NCBI RefSeq assembly: GCF_022829385.1 | Contig: NZ_JAKSXX010000290.1 | Coordinates: 62,001-126,000, forward strand | DNA from: Methylobacterium sp. J-070 | Lineage (GTDB): Bacteria > Pseudomonadota > Alphaproteobacteria > Rhizobiales > Beijerinckiaceae | Length of the DNA: 64,000 bases | Direction of reading: 5' to 3' | Shown: positions 7,801 through 16,454 of the stretch, in pieces | Numbering within the stretch: the first letter of the stretch is position 1 | Layout: each line of letters opens with the position of its first letter | Translations under genes and position numbers: made by a program | Notes under the pieces: generated by a model | Seen by the model: only the letters and a program-made list of their open reading frames with translations | Database searches by the model: none | What the model was told of the DNA's origin: nothing

Positions 7801-8748
7801 ATGCGAACGCATAAACAGACGACCCTCAAGGGGCCGGCGACTCTTTCGGGGATCGGGGTCCATTCCGGGAACCCCGCCGAGATCACGATCCGCCCCGCTC
7901 CCGCCAGTCACGGCATCGCCTTCCTCCGAACTGGCACCACCCACGGCAACGACCGCCTGATCAAGGCGCATCATGCCCTGGTCTCCGCGACCGAACTCTG
8001 CACCGTCCTCGGCGACGTCGAGACCGGCGCGGTCGCCACCGTCGAGCACCTGATGTCCGCGCTCTACGGGCTGGGGGTCGACAATGCCCTGATCGAGATC
8101 GACGGGCCTGAGATGCCGATCCTCGACGGGTCCGCGCTCCCCTTCGTCCAGGCGATCGACGCGGCCGGGATCGCCACCTGCGACACGCCCCGGCGCTGGC
8201 TGAAGATCCTGCGCCACGTCCGCATCGAGACCGGCAAGGCCTTCGCCGAGCTCCGCCCCATCGACCGGGGCTTCCGCCTCGATGTCGAGATCGATTTCGA
8301 CAGCCCGGTGATCGGCCGCTCCCGCAGGGCGATGGATCTGTCGCCCGCCTCCTACCGCCGCGAGATCGCCGGCGCCCGCACCTTCGGAATGATGCGCGAC
8401 GTGGAGCGCTACTGGAAGGCGGGGTTCGCCCTGGGCGCCTCCCTGGAGAACACCGTGGCGGTCGGCGAGAGCGCGGTGGTCAACCCCGAGGGCCTGCGTT
8501 TCCCGGACGAGTTCGTCCGCCACAAGATCCTCGACGCGGTCGGCGACCTGGCCCTGGCCGGCCTGCCGATCCAGGGCGCCTACCGCTCGTTCTGCGGCGG
8601 CCACCGGATGAATGTCGGCGTGCTCTCCGCCCTGTTCTCCGACCGGGCCAACTACGCCATCGTCGAGGCCCAGGGCTCGCGGCGCGAGACCGTGCTGTCC
8701 GAGCTGGGCGTGGGCCTGGGGCTCGCGGCCTTCGCGGGCGACCTCTGA
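7801..8748 (+). CDS. lpxC: UDP-3-O-acyl-N-acetylglucosamine deacetylase (LpxC)
   Basis: A zinc-dependent cytoplasmic enzyme that carries out the first committed step of lipid A synthesis. The 315 residues include the N-terminal QTTLKGPATLSGIGVHSG motif, VEHLMSALYGLGVDN (catalytic Glu82 and zinc ligand His83), DGPEMPILDGSA, FVRHKILDAVGDLAL with the further zinc ligands His and Asp, and GGHRMNVGVLSALF near the C-terminus. The ATG is preceded by CTAAGGA. The gene has its own predicted promoter and CtrA box upstream. Its position after ftsZ and before bamD links envelope lipid synthesis to the division cluster, as in other alphaproteobacteria. Confidence 0.97.
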   Translation: MRTHKQTTLKGPATLSGIGVHSGNPAEITIRPAPASHGIAFLRTGTTHGNDRLIKAHHALVSATELCTVLGDVETGAVATVEHLMSALYGLGVDNALIEIDGPEMPILDGSALPFVQAIDAAGIATCDTPRRWLKILRHVRIETGKAFAELRPIDRGFRLDVEIDFDSPVIGRSRRAMDLSPASYRREIAGARTFGMMRDVERYWKAGFALGASLENTVAVGESAVVNPEGLRFPDEFVRHKILDAVGDLALAGLPIQGAYRSFCGGHRMNVGVLSALFSDRANYAIVEAQGSRRETVLSELGVGLGLAAFAGDL

Positions 8749-8937
8749 CGACAACCTGTGGTCCGCGGGACACAGTTGGCAAACGTTCCCGGCCGCCGCA
8801 GCCTTGCCGCTTTCGTGCCCGAATCGAACGGCAGGGTTTAACGGTCCGTGAACGGCGGGCACGGCCCGGTTGGGCCGGATCCACCCACGCGATGGCATGA
8901 CGGCGCGGCACGGCGCCGGTTCGGGAAAGAGCGCCAG

Positions 8938-9819
8938 ATGCCTGTCACCATTCGTCATCGCCGGGCGATGGCCTTCGCGGCCCCGCTCGTGGCCGTTCTC
9001 GGCCTGGGCCTCGGCGGCTGCGACTTCGACCCGACCAACCTCTTCGCCGAGAAGTACAAACCGGAGGTCGTCCCGGACGTCCCGGCCGACAAGCTCTACA
9101 GCGACGGCTTGGCCAAGCTCGAGGACAGCGACTACGAGGCTGCCGTCAAGAAGTTCGACAGCCTCGACAAGCAGTACCAGTATTCCGAATGGTCCCGGAA
9201 GGCGCTGCTGATGACCGCTTACGCCAACTACGAAGGCCAGAAGTACGACGAGGCCATCAGCGCCTCGAAGCGGTACCTGCAGCGTCATCCGGCCAGCAAG
9301 GACGCGGCCTACGCGCAGTACCTGATGGCCATGTCGAACTACAAGCAGATCCCCGACGTGACCCGCGACCAGGAGCGGTCCGAGAAGGCGCTCGTCGCCC
9401 TGCAGGAGCTGGTCCAGAAGTATCCCACCTCGGAATACGCCGCCGACGCCAGGGCGAAGATCCAGATCACCCGGGATCAGCTCGCCGGCAAGGAGATGGA
9501 GGTCGGTCGCTTCTACCTGGAGCGGCGCAACTTCCCGGCCGCGATCAACCGCTTCCGCGACGTGGTCGCCAAGTACCAGACCACCCGCCATGCCGAGGAG
9601 GCGCTCGAGCGCCTGACTGAGGCCTACTGGGCGCTCGGCATCACCCAGGAGGCGCAGAACGCCGCCGCGGTGCTCGGCCACAACTTCCCCGAGAGCTCCT
9701 GGTACAAGGACGCGCACGCGCTCCTGGCCCAGGGCGGCGTCGAGCCCCGCGAGGAGAAGTCGTCGTTCCTCTCGAAGATCTACCGCACGGTCACGGGCAA
9801 GACCGCCTCGGCCGAGTGA
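8938..9819 (+). CDS. bamD: Outer membrane assembly lipoprotein BamD
   Basis: A TPR lipoprotein of the BAM complex, which inserts beta-barrel proteins into the outer membrane. From the ATG at 8938 the product has 293 residues with a lipoprotein signal peptide (basic MPVTIRHRR, then a hydrophobic stretch) ending in the lipobox LGLGGC, where the Cys would be lipidated. Tetratricopeptide-like repeats follow: YSDGLAKLEDSDYEAAVKKF, YANYEGQKYDEAISASKRY, and RFYLERRNFPAAINRFRDVV. The longer frame from 8848 is rejected because its first 30 residues lack signal-peptide character. A strong intrinsic terminator closes the gene 47 bases downstream. Confidence 0.95.
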   Translation: MPVTIRHRRAMAFAAPLVAVLGLGLGGCDFDPTNLFAEKYKPEVVPDVPADKLYSDGLAKLEDSDYEAAVKKFDSLDKQYQYSEWSRKALLMTAYANYEGQKYDEAISASKRYLQRHPASKDAAYAQYLMAMSNYKQIPDVTRDQERSEKALVALQELVQKYPTSEYAADARAKIQITRDQLAGKEMEVGRFYLERRNFPAAINRFRDVVAKYQTTRHAEEALERLTEAYWALGITQEAQNAAAVLGHNFPESSWYKDAHALLAQGGVEPREEKSSFLSKIYRTVTGKTASAE

Positions 9820-9866
9820 GGCGGGGGGGCGGCGCCGCCCGGCCCGGCACGTGTTTCTGGTTCGAG

Positions 9867-9896
9867 GGCCCGGAGCCGCCGCTCCGGGCCTTTTCT
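9867..9896 (+). terminator. Intrinsic terminator after bamD
   Basis: A perfect 10-base stem (GGCCCGGAGC and GCTCCGGGCC) with loop CGCC is followed directly by TTTTCT. This is the clearest rho-independent terminator in the window and separates the lpxC-bamD unit from recN. Confidence 0.9.
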
Positions 9897-9999
9897 CGTC
9901 GCGGACCCTCGGCTGGGTGGTGCGACGCATTTTTCGGGTGAATCCGGACCGCGGCGGCCTTATGTCTGCGGTCCCGTCCAGAGGAAACCCCGTCGCCGC

Positions 10000-11673
10000 A
10001 TGCTGGCGCAGCTCGCGATCCGCGACATCGTCCTGATCGACAGACTCGAACTGAATTTCCGATCGGGCCTCAGCGTCCTGACCGGGGAGACGGGCGCGGG
10101 CAAATCGATTCTGCTCGACGCCTTCACGCTCGCCCTCGGCGGGCGGGGCGACGGCCGCCTGGTCCGCCACGGCGAGGCGCAGGGCGTCGTGACCGCGGTG
10201 TTCGACCTGTCCGACGACCATCCGGCGCGCCGGATCGCCGCCGAGGCCGAGATCGACACCGAGGGCGACCTGATCCTGCGCCGGACGCAGATGGCGGACG
10301 GCCGCACCCGCGCCTTCGTCAACGATCAGCCGGTGGGCGTGCAGGTGCTGCGGGCGATCGGCGCCGCCCTCGTGGAGATTCACGGGCAGCACGACGACCG
10401 GGCGCTGTCCGATCCGGCCTCGCACCGGGCGATCCTCGACGCCTTCGGAGGCCTGCACGGCCAGCTCGCGAAGGTCGGCACGGCGGCCCGGTCGGTGCGC
10501 GCGGCCCGGACCGCCCTCGCCGAGCATCGCGCCCGGGTGGATGCGGCCCGCAAGGAGGCCGACTTCCTTCGCCACGCCGTCCAGGAACTCGCCGATCTCG
10601 GCCCGGAGCCGGGTGAGGAGGCCAGGCTCGCCGAGCGCCGCAGCATCATGCAGCAATCCGAGAAGGTCGCCCGGGAGCTGAACGAGGCGCTCGAGGCCGT
10701 GGGCGGCCCGCATTCCGGCGTGCCGCACCTCTCGGCGGCCCTGCGCAAGCTGGAGCGCCGGGCCGCGCAGCTGCCGGCCCTCGTGGATCCCTGCGTGACC
10801 GCGCTCGACGCCGCGCTGGTCGCCCTCGACGAGGCCCGGGCCGTGCTGGACGCGGCGGTGGCCGAGACGGAGTTCGACCCCCGGGACCTGGAGCGGGTGG
10901 AGGAGCGGCTGTTCGCCCTGCGGGCCGCCGCGCGCAAGTACGATGTCGCCGCCGACGACCTCGCGGCCCTCGCCGAGCGCTACGCCGGCGACGTGGCGGC
11001 GATCGATGCCGGCGAGGCGGCCTTGGCGGGCCTCGAACAGGCGCAGGCCCGGGCCGAGGCCGATTACGCGGAGGCGGCCGAGAAGCTCAGCGCCGGGCGG
11101 CGCCGGGCGGCCAAGCAGCTCGACGCCGCGGTGAAGGCCGAGTTGCCGCCCCTGAAGCTGGAGCGGGCGCGGTTCATCACCGAGATCGCCACGGATCCGG
11201 AATCGCGGGATCCGGCCGGCACCGACCGGGTCGAGTTCTGGGCGCAGACCAATCCCGGCACGAAACCCGGCCCGATGATGAAGGTCGCCTCGGGGGGCGA
11301 ATTGTCCCGCTTCATGCTGGCCCTGAAGGTGGTGCTGGCCGACAAGGGCTCGGCGCCGACGCTGATCTTCGACGAGATCGACACCGGCGTCGGCGGGGCC
11401 GTGGCGGATGCCATCGGCCTGCGCCTCGCCCGGCTGGCGGCCACCGTGCAGGTGGTCGCGGTGACCCACGCCCCGCAGGTCGCCGCCCGCGCCGACACCC
11501 ATTTCCTGATCGCCAAGGCGCCCGTGAAGGGCGCCGGCCGGGTCGCCACCCAGGTGGCCAGCCTGCCGGTGGCGGAGCGCCGGGAGGAGATCGCCCGCAT
11601 GCTCGCGGGCGCCACCGTGACCGACGAGGCCCGCGCGGCCGCGGCCCGCCTTCTCCAGGCTGCGGAAGCCTGA
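10000..11673 (+). CDS. recN: DNA repair protein RecN
   Basis: An SMC-like ATPase that acts early in recombinational repair of double-strand breaks. The 557-residue product carries the N-terminal Walker A GETGAGKSILLDAF near residue 30, a long central coiled-coil region rich in Ala, Glu and Arg (about residues 160-380), the ABC signature VASGGELSRFMLALK, Walker B PTLIFDEIDTGVGG and VVAVTHAPQVAARAD near the end. Length and order are typical. The ATG at 10000 is followed at once by the usual LAQLAIRDIVLID strand. No LexA-type GTTC-N7-GTTC box is seen in the 100 bases upstream, so SOS control is not supported by the sequence. Confidence 0.97.
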   Translation: MLAQLAIRDIVLIDRLELNFRSGLSVLTGETGAGKSILLDAFTLALGGRGDGRLVRHGEAQGVVTAVFDLSDDHPARRIAAEAEIDTEGDLILRRTQMADGRTRAFVNDQPVGVQVLRAIGAALVEIHGQHDDRALSDPASHRAILDAFGGLHGQLAKVGTAARSVRAARTALAEHRARVDAARKEADFLRHAVQELADLGPEPGEEARLAERRSIMQQSEKVARELNEALEAVGGPHSGVPHLSAALRKLERRAAQLPALVDPCVTALDAALVALDEARAVLDAAVAETEFDPRDLERVEERLFALRAAARKYDVAADDLAALAERYAGDVAAIDAGEAALAGLEQAQARAEADYAEAAEKLSAGRRRAAKQLDAAVKAELPPLKLERARFITEIATDPESRDPAGTDRVEFWAQTNPGTKPGPMMKVASGGELSRFMLALKVVLADKGSAPTLIFDEIDTGVGGAVADAIGLRLARLAATVQVVAVTHAPQVAARADTHFLIAKAPVKGAGRVATQVASLPVAERREEIARMLAGATVTDEARAAAARLLQAAEA

Positions 11674-11707
11674 TTAAGCCGCCATCAACCTTAACCGTTA
11701 GTTGCAA

Positions 11708-11722
11708 TTAACCGTTTTTTAA
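11708..11722 (+). promoter_or_regulatory. CtrA-type binding site upstream of the NepR-like gene
   Basis: TTAA, seven bases (CCGTTTT), TTAACC: a full match to the CtrA site. A further TTAACC half-site lies at about 11691-11696. The box begins 35 bases after the recN stop and lies about 70 bases before the small gene at 11794, in a markedly AT-rich patch for this genome. Confidence 0.5.
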
Positions 11723-11793
11723 CCATTCGCCGCGAGTGTTCCGGGATCCCGGCGCCGCGAAGGGTTCAGGCGGTTGACGGGCGGGAGGGAGCC

Positions 11794-11994
11794 ATGAAGC
11801 CGACAGCCGTCGAGTCCGAGGGGCGTCTGCACGCGTCAGAGCCGCGGACGCGGACGATCGACACGCGCCGGCTCGGCCTCACGCTCCGGTCCGTCTACGA
11901 GGGCAGCGTCGATACGCAGCCGATCACCGACACCCACGTGGAGTTGCTGCTGCGCCTGCGCCAGAAGGAGCGGGAGCTGCGCCGGGCCGGCTGA
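11794..11994 (+). CDS. Small NepR-like protein (possible anti-sigma factor)
   Basis: A 66-residue protein with a good ribosome binding site (GGGAGGGAG just before the ATG). The C-terminal half, LGLTLRSVYEGSVDTQPITD followed by THVELLLRLRQ, follows the pattern seen in NepR anti-sigma factors of the general stress response: Lr-x-vYe-x-x-v-x-ePipd-x-x-x-xLLxrL. NepR sequesters the sigma factor EcfG until phosphorylated PhyR binds NepR. No phyR or ecfG gene is next to it, so this would be one of the orphan paralogues that Methylobacterium is known to carry. The N-terminal 25 residues are polar and probably disordered. The resemblance is by eye; a short unrelated helical protein is possible. A CtrA box lies upstream. 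Confidence 0.6.
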   Translation: MKPTAVESEGRLHASEPRTRTIDTRRLGLTLRSVYEGSVDTQPITDTHVELLLRLRQKERELRRAG

Positions 11995-12007
11995 CGGACC
12001 GGCGTCC

Positions 12008-12340
12008 CTACCAGCGCCGGGCGTTCGGCCGGCGGCGGTACTCGGCGGCCCGAATCAGCGTCAGGACGCGATCGAGACTCACCAGCAGCTCGGCCTCGTC
12101 GCGCCGCGCCCCGGCCGCCGTCTGCGGATCGGAGCTGAATTTCTGGCGTGCCTGCGCCAGCGTCAGGGCACGCTCCAGCGCCTCCCGCTCGGCGTGCAGC
12201 GCCAGCCACGCGGGATCGGCCTCCCTCGTCGCATCGACATCCTCGCCGCCCACGTTCCCCTCGTCCGTTTCCGCACCGCCGCCTGAGAGGAACGCGCGAG
12301 ACCGGCCAACCGTGCCGGCGTCTCCGCAGGGCGATGTCAT
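12008..12340 (-). CDS. Small hypothetical protein, charged and helical
   Basis: I do not recognise the family. The reliable part is the C-terminal 65 residues, DPAWLALHAEREALERALTL, then AQARQKFSSDPQTAAGARRD and ELLVSLDRVLTLIRAAEYRR. This is a heptad-like, probably coiled-coil pair of helices with a basic tail. The start is uncertain. The ATG at 12340 lies inside the first repeat of the Pho box. A GTG at 12253 with GAGGGG just upstream gives an 81-residue product and leaves the Pho box intergenic, which is more attractive. The gene is divergent from pstS and could share phosphate control, but nothing in the protein says so. Confidence 0.5.
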   Translation of the reverse strand: MTSPCGDAGTVGRSRAFLSGGGAETDEGNVGGEDVDATREADPAWLALHAEREALERALTLAQARQKFSSDPQTAAGARRDEAELLVSLDRVLTLIRAAEYRRRPNARRW

Positions 12341-12362
12341 GCCGGTGTCATCTACCTGTCGT
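12335..12362 (+). promoter_or_regulatory. Pho box: three 11-base-spaced repeats upstream of pstS
   Basis: TGTCAT at 12335, TGTCAT at 12346 and TGTCGT at 12357 are spaced by exactly 11 bases, one helical turn. This is the arrangement of PhoB half-sites (consensus CTGTCAT-N4 repeats). The last two read GTGTCATCTACCTGTCGTAA. They lie 127 bases before the pstS start, immediately upstream of a 7-base dyad (12365-12383). PhoB itself is encoded at the end of this operon, so direct autoregulation is likely. Confidence 0.8.
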
Positions 12363-12488
12363 AACCGCCCGGCCATCGGGCGGCCGGCGCTGGGTCTCTT
12401 CTGGAAGATCGGCCGCACAGCTCTGCCGCAGGCATGGGCTTGCCGGCGGGGCGGCGCAGGCTCTTGCCCGACGGCAACGGAGATTCCC

Positions 12489-13529
12489 TTGAGACCCTTC
12501 GCTTACGCGCTCGCCGTCGGCCTCGCGACGGTTCAGATGGCGTCCGCGGCGCTCGCCGCCGACATCACCGGAGCTGGGGCCACGTTCCCCTTCCCGGTCT
12601 ATTCGAAGTGGGCCGAAGCCTATCGCAAGGAGACGGGTTCCGGCCTGAACTACCAGTCGATCGGGTCGGGCGGCGGGATCAAGCAGATCCAGGCCAAGAC
12701 GGTCGATTTCGGCGCCACCGACGCGCCCCTGAAGGGCGAGCAGCTCGCCAAGGACGGCCTCGTCCAGTTCCCGACCGTGATGGGCGGCGTCGTGCCGGTG
12801 GTGAACATCCCCGGCGTCGAGCCGGGCAAGCTCAAGCTCACCGGCGACGTGCTGGCCGACATCTACGCCGGCAAGATCTCCAAGTGGAGCGATCCGCGGA
12901 TCGCCAAGCTCAACGACGGGCTCAAGCTCCCCGACACCAACATCACGCCGGTCTACCGCTCGGACGCCTCGGGCACGACCAACATCTTCACCACCTACCT
13001 GTCCCAGGTCTCCGAGCCCTGGAAGAAGGAGTACGGCGCGGCGACGACGATCTCCTGGCCGGTGGGTCAGGGCGGCAAGGGCAACGAGGGCGTGACCGCC
13101 ACCGTGAAGCAGGTGCCGAACGCCATCGGCTACGTCGAGTCGGCTTACGCCAAGCAGAACAAGCTCGCCTACGTGCTGCTGCAGAACAAGGCCGGCAAGT
13201 TCCCGCAGCCCGACGACAAGGCGTTCCAGGCGGCGGCCGCCAGCGCCGACTGGAAGGCGGCCCCGGGCTTCGGGATCTCGCTCACCAATCAGCCGGGCGA
13301 CGATGCGTGGCCGATCACGGCGGCGACCTTCATCCTGATCCACAAGGATGCCGCCGATCCGGCCAAGGCCGGCGACGTGCTCAAGTTCTTCGACTGGGCC
13401 TACAAGAACGGCGACAAGCTGGCCGCCGACCTCGACTACGTGCCGCTGCCCGACAACGTCGTCGAGCTGATCCATCAGGAGTGGAAGGACGTGAAGGGCA
13501 AGGACGGCAAGCCCGTCTTCAACATGTGA
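12489..13529 (+). CDS. pstS: Phosphate ABC transporter, periplasmic phosphate-binding protein PstS
   Basis: The periplasmic receptor that delivers inorganic phosphate to PstCA. I place the start at TTG 12489, which gives a signal peptide LRPFAYALAVGLATVQMASA ending ALAA before mature DITGAGATFPFPVYSKW, with GGAG 6 bases upstream. Upstream in-frame starts would read through the Pho box. The 346-residue product shows the phosphate-binding motifs GAGATFPFP, SIGSGGGIKQIQ, DFGATDAP and YRSDASGTTNIF. It heads pstSCAB-phoU-phoB. Confidence 0.96.
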   Translation: MRPFAYALAVGLATVQMASAALAADITGAGATFPFPVYSKWAEAYRKETGSGLNYQSIGSGGGIKQIQAKTVDFGATDAPLKGEQLAKDGLVQFPTVMGGVVPVVNIPGVEPGKLKLTGDVLADIYAGKISKWSDPRIAKLNDGLKLPDTNITPVYRSDASGTTNIFTTYLSQVSEPWKKEYGAATTISWPVGQGGKGNEGVTATVKQVPNAIGYVESAYAKQNKLAYVLLQNKAGKFPQPDDKAFQAAAASADWKAAPGFGISLTNQPGDDAWPITAATFILIHKDAADPAKAGDVLKFFDWAYKNGDKLAADLDYVPLPDNVVELIHQEWKDVKGKDGKPVFNM

Positions 13530-13614
13530 GTGTGGCGGGGAGGGGGTGAATGCCTCCTCCCTCGCGTCCGGGGACGCATCGCGCTACCAAGCCACCGATC
13601 GCAGAGAACCGCGG

Positions 13615-14592
13615 ATGACCGCCTTGACAGATACGATCGCCCTCGGCCGAACCCGTGAGGCCACGGCGCGCAAGGGTCCGAGCCGGAACCTCGACACCCT
13701 GTTCCGGGCGTCCGCCTACGGCGCGGCTTTGCTGGTGCTGCTCGTGCTGGCCGGCATCCTCGGCTCGATCCTGTACGGCGGCTGGCCGGCCTTCCGCGAA
13801 TTCGGCTTCGGCTTCCTGACCTCCAGCGCCTGGAACGTCGGGACCGAACAATACGGCGCCCTCGTCGCCGTGATGGGAACCGTCGCCTCGGCCTTCCTGG
13901 CGCTCCTGATCGGCGTGCCCGTCTCCCTGGGGATCGCCGTCTTCCTGACGCAGCTCTGCCCGGGCTGGGCGCGCAAGCCGGTCGCCATGACGATCGAGCT
14001 GCTGGCCGCGGTACCCAGCATCATCTACGGCATGTGGGGCCTGTTCGTGTTCGCGCCGCTCTTCGCGCGCTTCGTCCAGATCCCGGTCTCCAACCTGGTC
14101 GAGGGCATGCCGATCGTCGGCACGCTGTTCTACGCCCGGGTGCCGTCGGGGGTCGGCGTGCTCACCGCCGGGATCATCCTGGCGATCATGATCGTGCCGT
14201 TCATCGCGTCGATCGCCCGCGACATGCTCGACCAGATCCCCACCGTCCTGCGCGAGAGCGCCTACGGCATCGGCTGCACGACCTGGGAGGTCGTGCGCCA
14301 CGTGCTGGTGCCGCAGGCGGCGGTCTCGATCATCGGCGCGATCATGCTCGGGCTCGGCCGGGCGCTGGGCGAGACGATGGCGGTGACCTTCGTGGTCGGC
14401 AACGCCAACCGCCTCTCGGCGTCGATCTTCGACCCGAGTTCGACGATCGCGTCCCGCATCGCCAACGAGTTCAACGAGGCGGACGGGCTCCAGCTCAACG
14501 CCCTGATGGCCCTGGGCTGCATCCTGTTCGTGATCACCTTCGTGGTGCTCATCATCGCCCGGCTGCTGACGCGCCGCGTCCAGGCCGCCTGA
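13615..14592 (+). CDS. pstC: Phosphate ABC transporter permease PstC
   Basis: An inner-membrane subunit of the high-affinity phosphate importer. The 325 residues start at the ATG at 13615 (MTALTDTIALG), 85 bases after pstS. The upstream frame from 13546 has no membrane or family features. Six hydrophobic segments are visible, beginning AALLVLLVLAGILGSILYGG. The ABC-permease coupling loop is REXAYGIGCTTWE-like, followed by GRALGETMAVTFVVGN, the EAA-type contact with PstB. Four bases (GAGG) in a good ribosome-binding context precede the next gene, pstA. Confidence 0.95.
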   Translation: MTALTDTIALGRTREATARKGPSRNLDTLFRASAYGAALLVLLVLAGILGSILYGGWPAFREFGFGFLTSSAWNVGTEQYGALVAVMGTVASAFLALLIGVPVSLGIAVFLTQLCPGWARKPVAMTIELLAAVPSIIYGMWGLFVFAPLFARFVQIPVSNLVEGMPIVGTLFYARVPSGVGVLTAGIILAIMIVPFIASIARDMLDQIPTVLRESAYGIGCTTWEVVRHVLVPQAAVSIIGAIMLGLGRALGETMAVTFVVGNANRLSASIFDPSSTIASRIANEFNEADGLQLNALMALGCILFVITFVVLIIARLLTRRVQAA

Positions 14593-14604
14593 GGAGCTCG
14601 CGCG

Positions 14605-15495
14605 ATGGACGCCTCCAACACGATCGCCGCCACCGCCCAGCGCCGTCCCGGCCGGCTTCGCCGGGGCCGGCGCGTCGCGGACCGGATCCTGCGCGTCGGC
14701 TGCACCGGCGCCACCCTGGTGGGCGCCCTGGTGCTGGGCTCGATCCTGCTGATGCTGATCATCCAGGGCGTGCGCGGCTTCACGCCGACCATGTTCACCA
14801 GCCCGACCCCGGGCCCCGGCTCCGAGGGCGGCGGAATCGCCAACGCCATCCTGGGCAGCCTCGTGCTCACCGGGATCGGCATCGTGGTCGCGACCCCCGT
14901 GGGCGTCATGGCCGGGACCTTTCTCGCCGAGTACGGCCGCGGATCGAAGCTGGCGGCGCTGATCCGCTTCCTCAACGACATCCTGCTCTCGGCGCCGTCG
15001 ATCCTGATCGGCCTGTTCGTCTACACCCTGATGGTCCGCCCGATGGGCACCTATTCGGGCTGGGCCGGCGGCGTCGCCCTCGCCATCATCGCCGTGCCGG
15101 TGATCGTGCGTACCACCGAGGACATGCTGCGCCTCGTGCCCGGCACCCTGCGCGAGGCCGGCGCGGCCCTGGGGGCCCCGCCCTCGAAGGTGATCATGAG
15201 CGTGACCTGGCGGGCGGCCTCGGCCGGCATCGTGACCGGGATCATCCTGGCGCTCGCCCGCATCGCCGGGGAGACCGCGCCGCTGCTGTTCACGGCGCTC
15301 AACAACAATTCCTGGTTCTCGGCCGACCTGATGGGCGGCGTCGCGAACCTGCCGGTGATGATCTACCAGTTCGCCCTGTCGCCGTATCCCAATTGGCAGG
15401 GCCTCGCCTGGGCGGGGGCGCTGCTGATCACCGCGACCATCCTGGCGCTGTCGATCATCGCGCGCCTCGTGATCAAGCCGCAGATTTCGCGCTGA
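14605..15495 (+). CDS. pstA: Phosphate ABC transporter permease PstA
   Basis: The second membrane subunit of the phosphate importer, 296 residues, 12 bases after pstC. The N-terminal basic region is followed by ATLVGALVLGSILLMLIIQG, a large loop carrying the FTSPTPGPGSEGGGI motif typical of PstA, further helices, and the coupling loop TLREAGAALGAPPSKVIMSV. IALARIAGETAPLLFTA-like sequence follows, the conserved AGETAPLLFT permease signature. It pairs with PstC to form the channel and with the PstB dimer for energy. Confidence 0.95.
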   Translation: MDASNTIAATAQRRPGRLRRGRRVADRILRVGCTGATLVGALVLGSILLMLIIQGVRGFTPTMFTSPTPGPGSEGGGIANAILGSLVLTGIGIVVATPVGVMAGTFLAEYGRGSKLAALIRFLNDILLSAPSILIGLFVYTLMVRPMGTYSGWAGGVALAIIAVPVIVRTTEDMLRLVPGTLREAGAALGAPPSKVIMSVTWRAASAGIVTGIILALARIAGETAPLLFTALNNNSWFSADLMGGVANLPVMIYQFALSPYPNWQGLAWAGALLITATILALSIIARLVIKPQISR

Positions 15496-15517
15496 GACCT
15501 TTCTCGAGGACCCGACG

Positions 15518-16333
15518 ATGAACGCCGCCTCCGCGATCCCTACGGTCGATCTCAGCCGCAACCGCGCCGACGAGGCCGGCCCCGTGCGGATCGCCGTGAA
15601 GGGCCTGAACTTCTACTACGGCAGCTTCCACGGGCTGAAGGATGTCGACATCGACTTCCACGACCGGCAGGTCACCGCGCTGATCGGGCCGTCCGGCTGC
15701 GGCAAGTCCACCCTGCTGCGCTGCTTCAACCGGATCTACAGCCTCTACCCGGAGCAGCGGGCGGAGGGGGAGATCCTGCTCGACGGCCGGAACATCCTGG
15801 ATCCATCGATCGACCTGAACGAGCTGCGCTCGCGCATCGGCATGGTGTTCCAGAAGCCGACGCCGTTCCCGATGTCGATCTACGACAACGTCGCCTTCGG
15901 CCTGCGCCTGTACGAGAAGCTGCCCAAGGCCGAACTCGATGTCCGCGTGGAGGAATCGCTGCGCAAGGCGGCCCTCTGGGACGAGGTGAAGGACAAGCTC
16001 CGCCAGGCCGGCACCGGCCTCTCGGGCGGCCAGCAGCAGCGCCTGTGCATCGCCCGCACGGTGGCGCAGCGCCCGGAGGTGATCCTGTTCGACGAGCCGA
16101 CCTCCGCGCTCGACCCGATCTCCACGGGCCGCATCGAGGAGCTGATCGAGCAGCTGCGCGACGAATTCACCATCGTGATCGTCACCCACAACATGCAGCA
16201 GGCGGCGCGGATCTCGCAGTTCACCGCCTTCATGTATCTGGGCCAGCTGATCGAGTTCGGTCCGACCAACCGGATGTTCATGAACCCGACGGAACGGCGT
16301 ACGCAGGACTACATCACCGGTCGCTTCGGCTGA
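15518..16333 (+). CDS. pstB: Phosphate ABC transporter ATPase PstB
   Basis: The 271-residue ATP-binding subunit that powers phosphate import on the cytoplasmic side. Walker A is GPSGCGKSTLL, the Q-loop region is RIGMVFQKPTPFPMSIYDNV (the PTPFP stretch is characteristic of PstB), the ABC signature is LSGGQQQRL, Walker B is VILFDEPTSALD, and the switch His lies in IVTHNMQQAARIS. The C-terminus reads RRTQDYITGRFG, as in most PstB proteins. It begins 22 bases after pstA. Confidence 0.97.
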   Translation: MNAASAIPTVDLSRNRADEAGPVRIAVKGLNFYYGSFHGLKDVDIDFHDRQVTALIGPSGCGKSTLLRCFNRIYSLYPEQRAEGEILLDGRNILDPSIDLNELRSRIGMVFQKPTPFPMSIYDNVAFGLRLYEKLPKAELDVRVEESLRKAALWDEVKDKLRQAGTGLSGGQQQRLCIARTVAQRPEVILFDEPTSALDPISTGRIEELIEQLRDEFTIVIVTHNMQQAARISQFTAFMYLGQLIEFGPTNRMFMNPTERRTQDYITGRFG

Positions 16334-16454
16334 CCCGCCCGAAGCGCCGACCCCGCGCATCGCCGATCAGCGCCGGCCCCGGCGCCGGCCCGGCGGCGGA
16401 TCTCCGGCACACCCCGTGGATCGCGTCCCGCGGGCCCCTATCGAAGGATGCACC

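Noticed and set aside
9897..9999. SOS box upstream of recN
   Set aside because: No GTTC-N7-GTTC alphaproteobacterial LexA site is present.
7741..11502. A 1253-residue minus-strand frame across lpxC, bamD and recN
   Set aside because: Shadow of three certain genes on the plus strand, with the same low-information composition.
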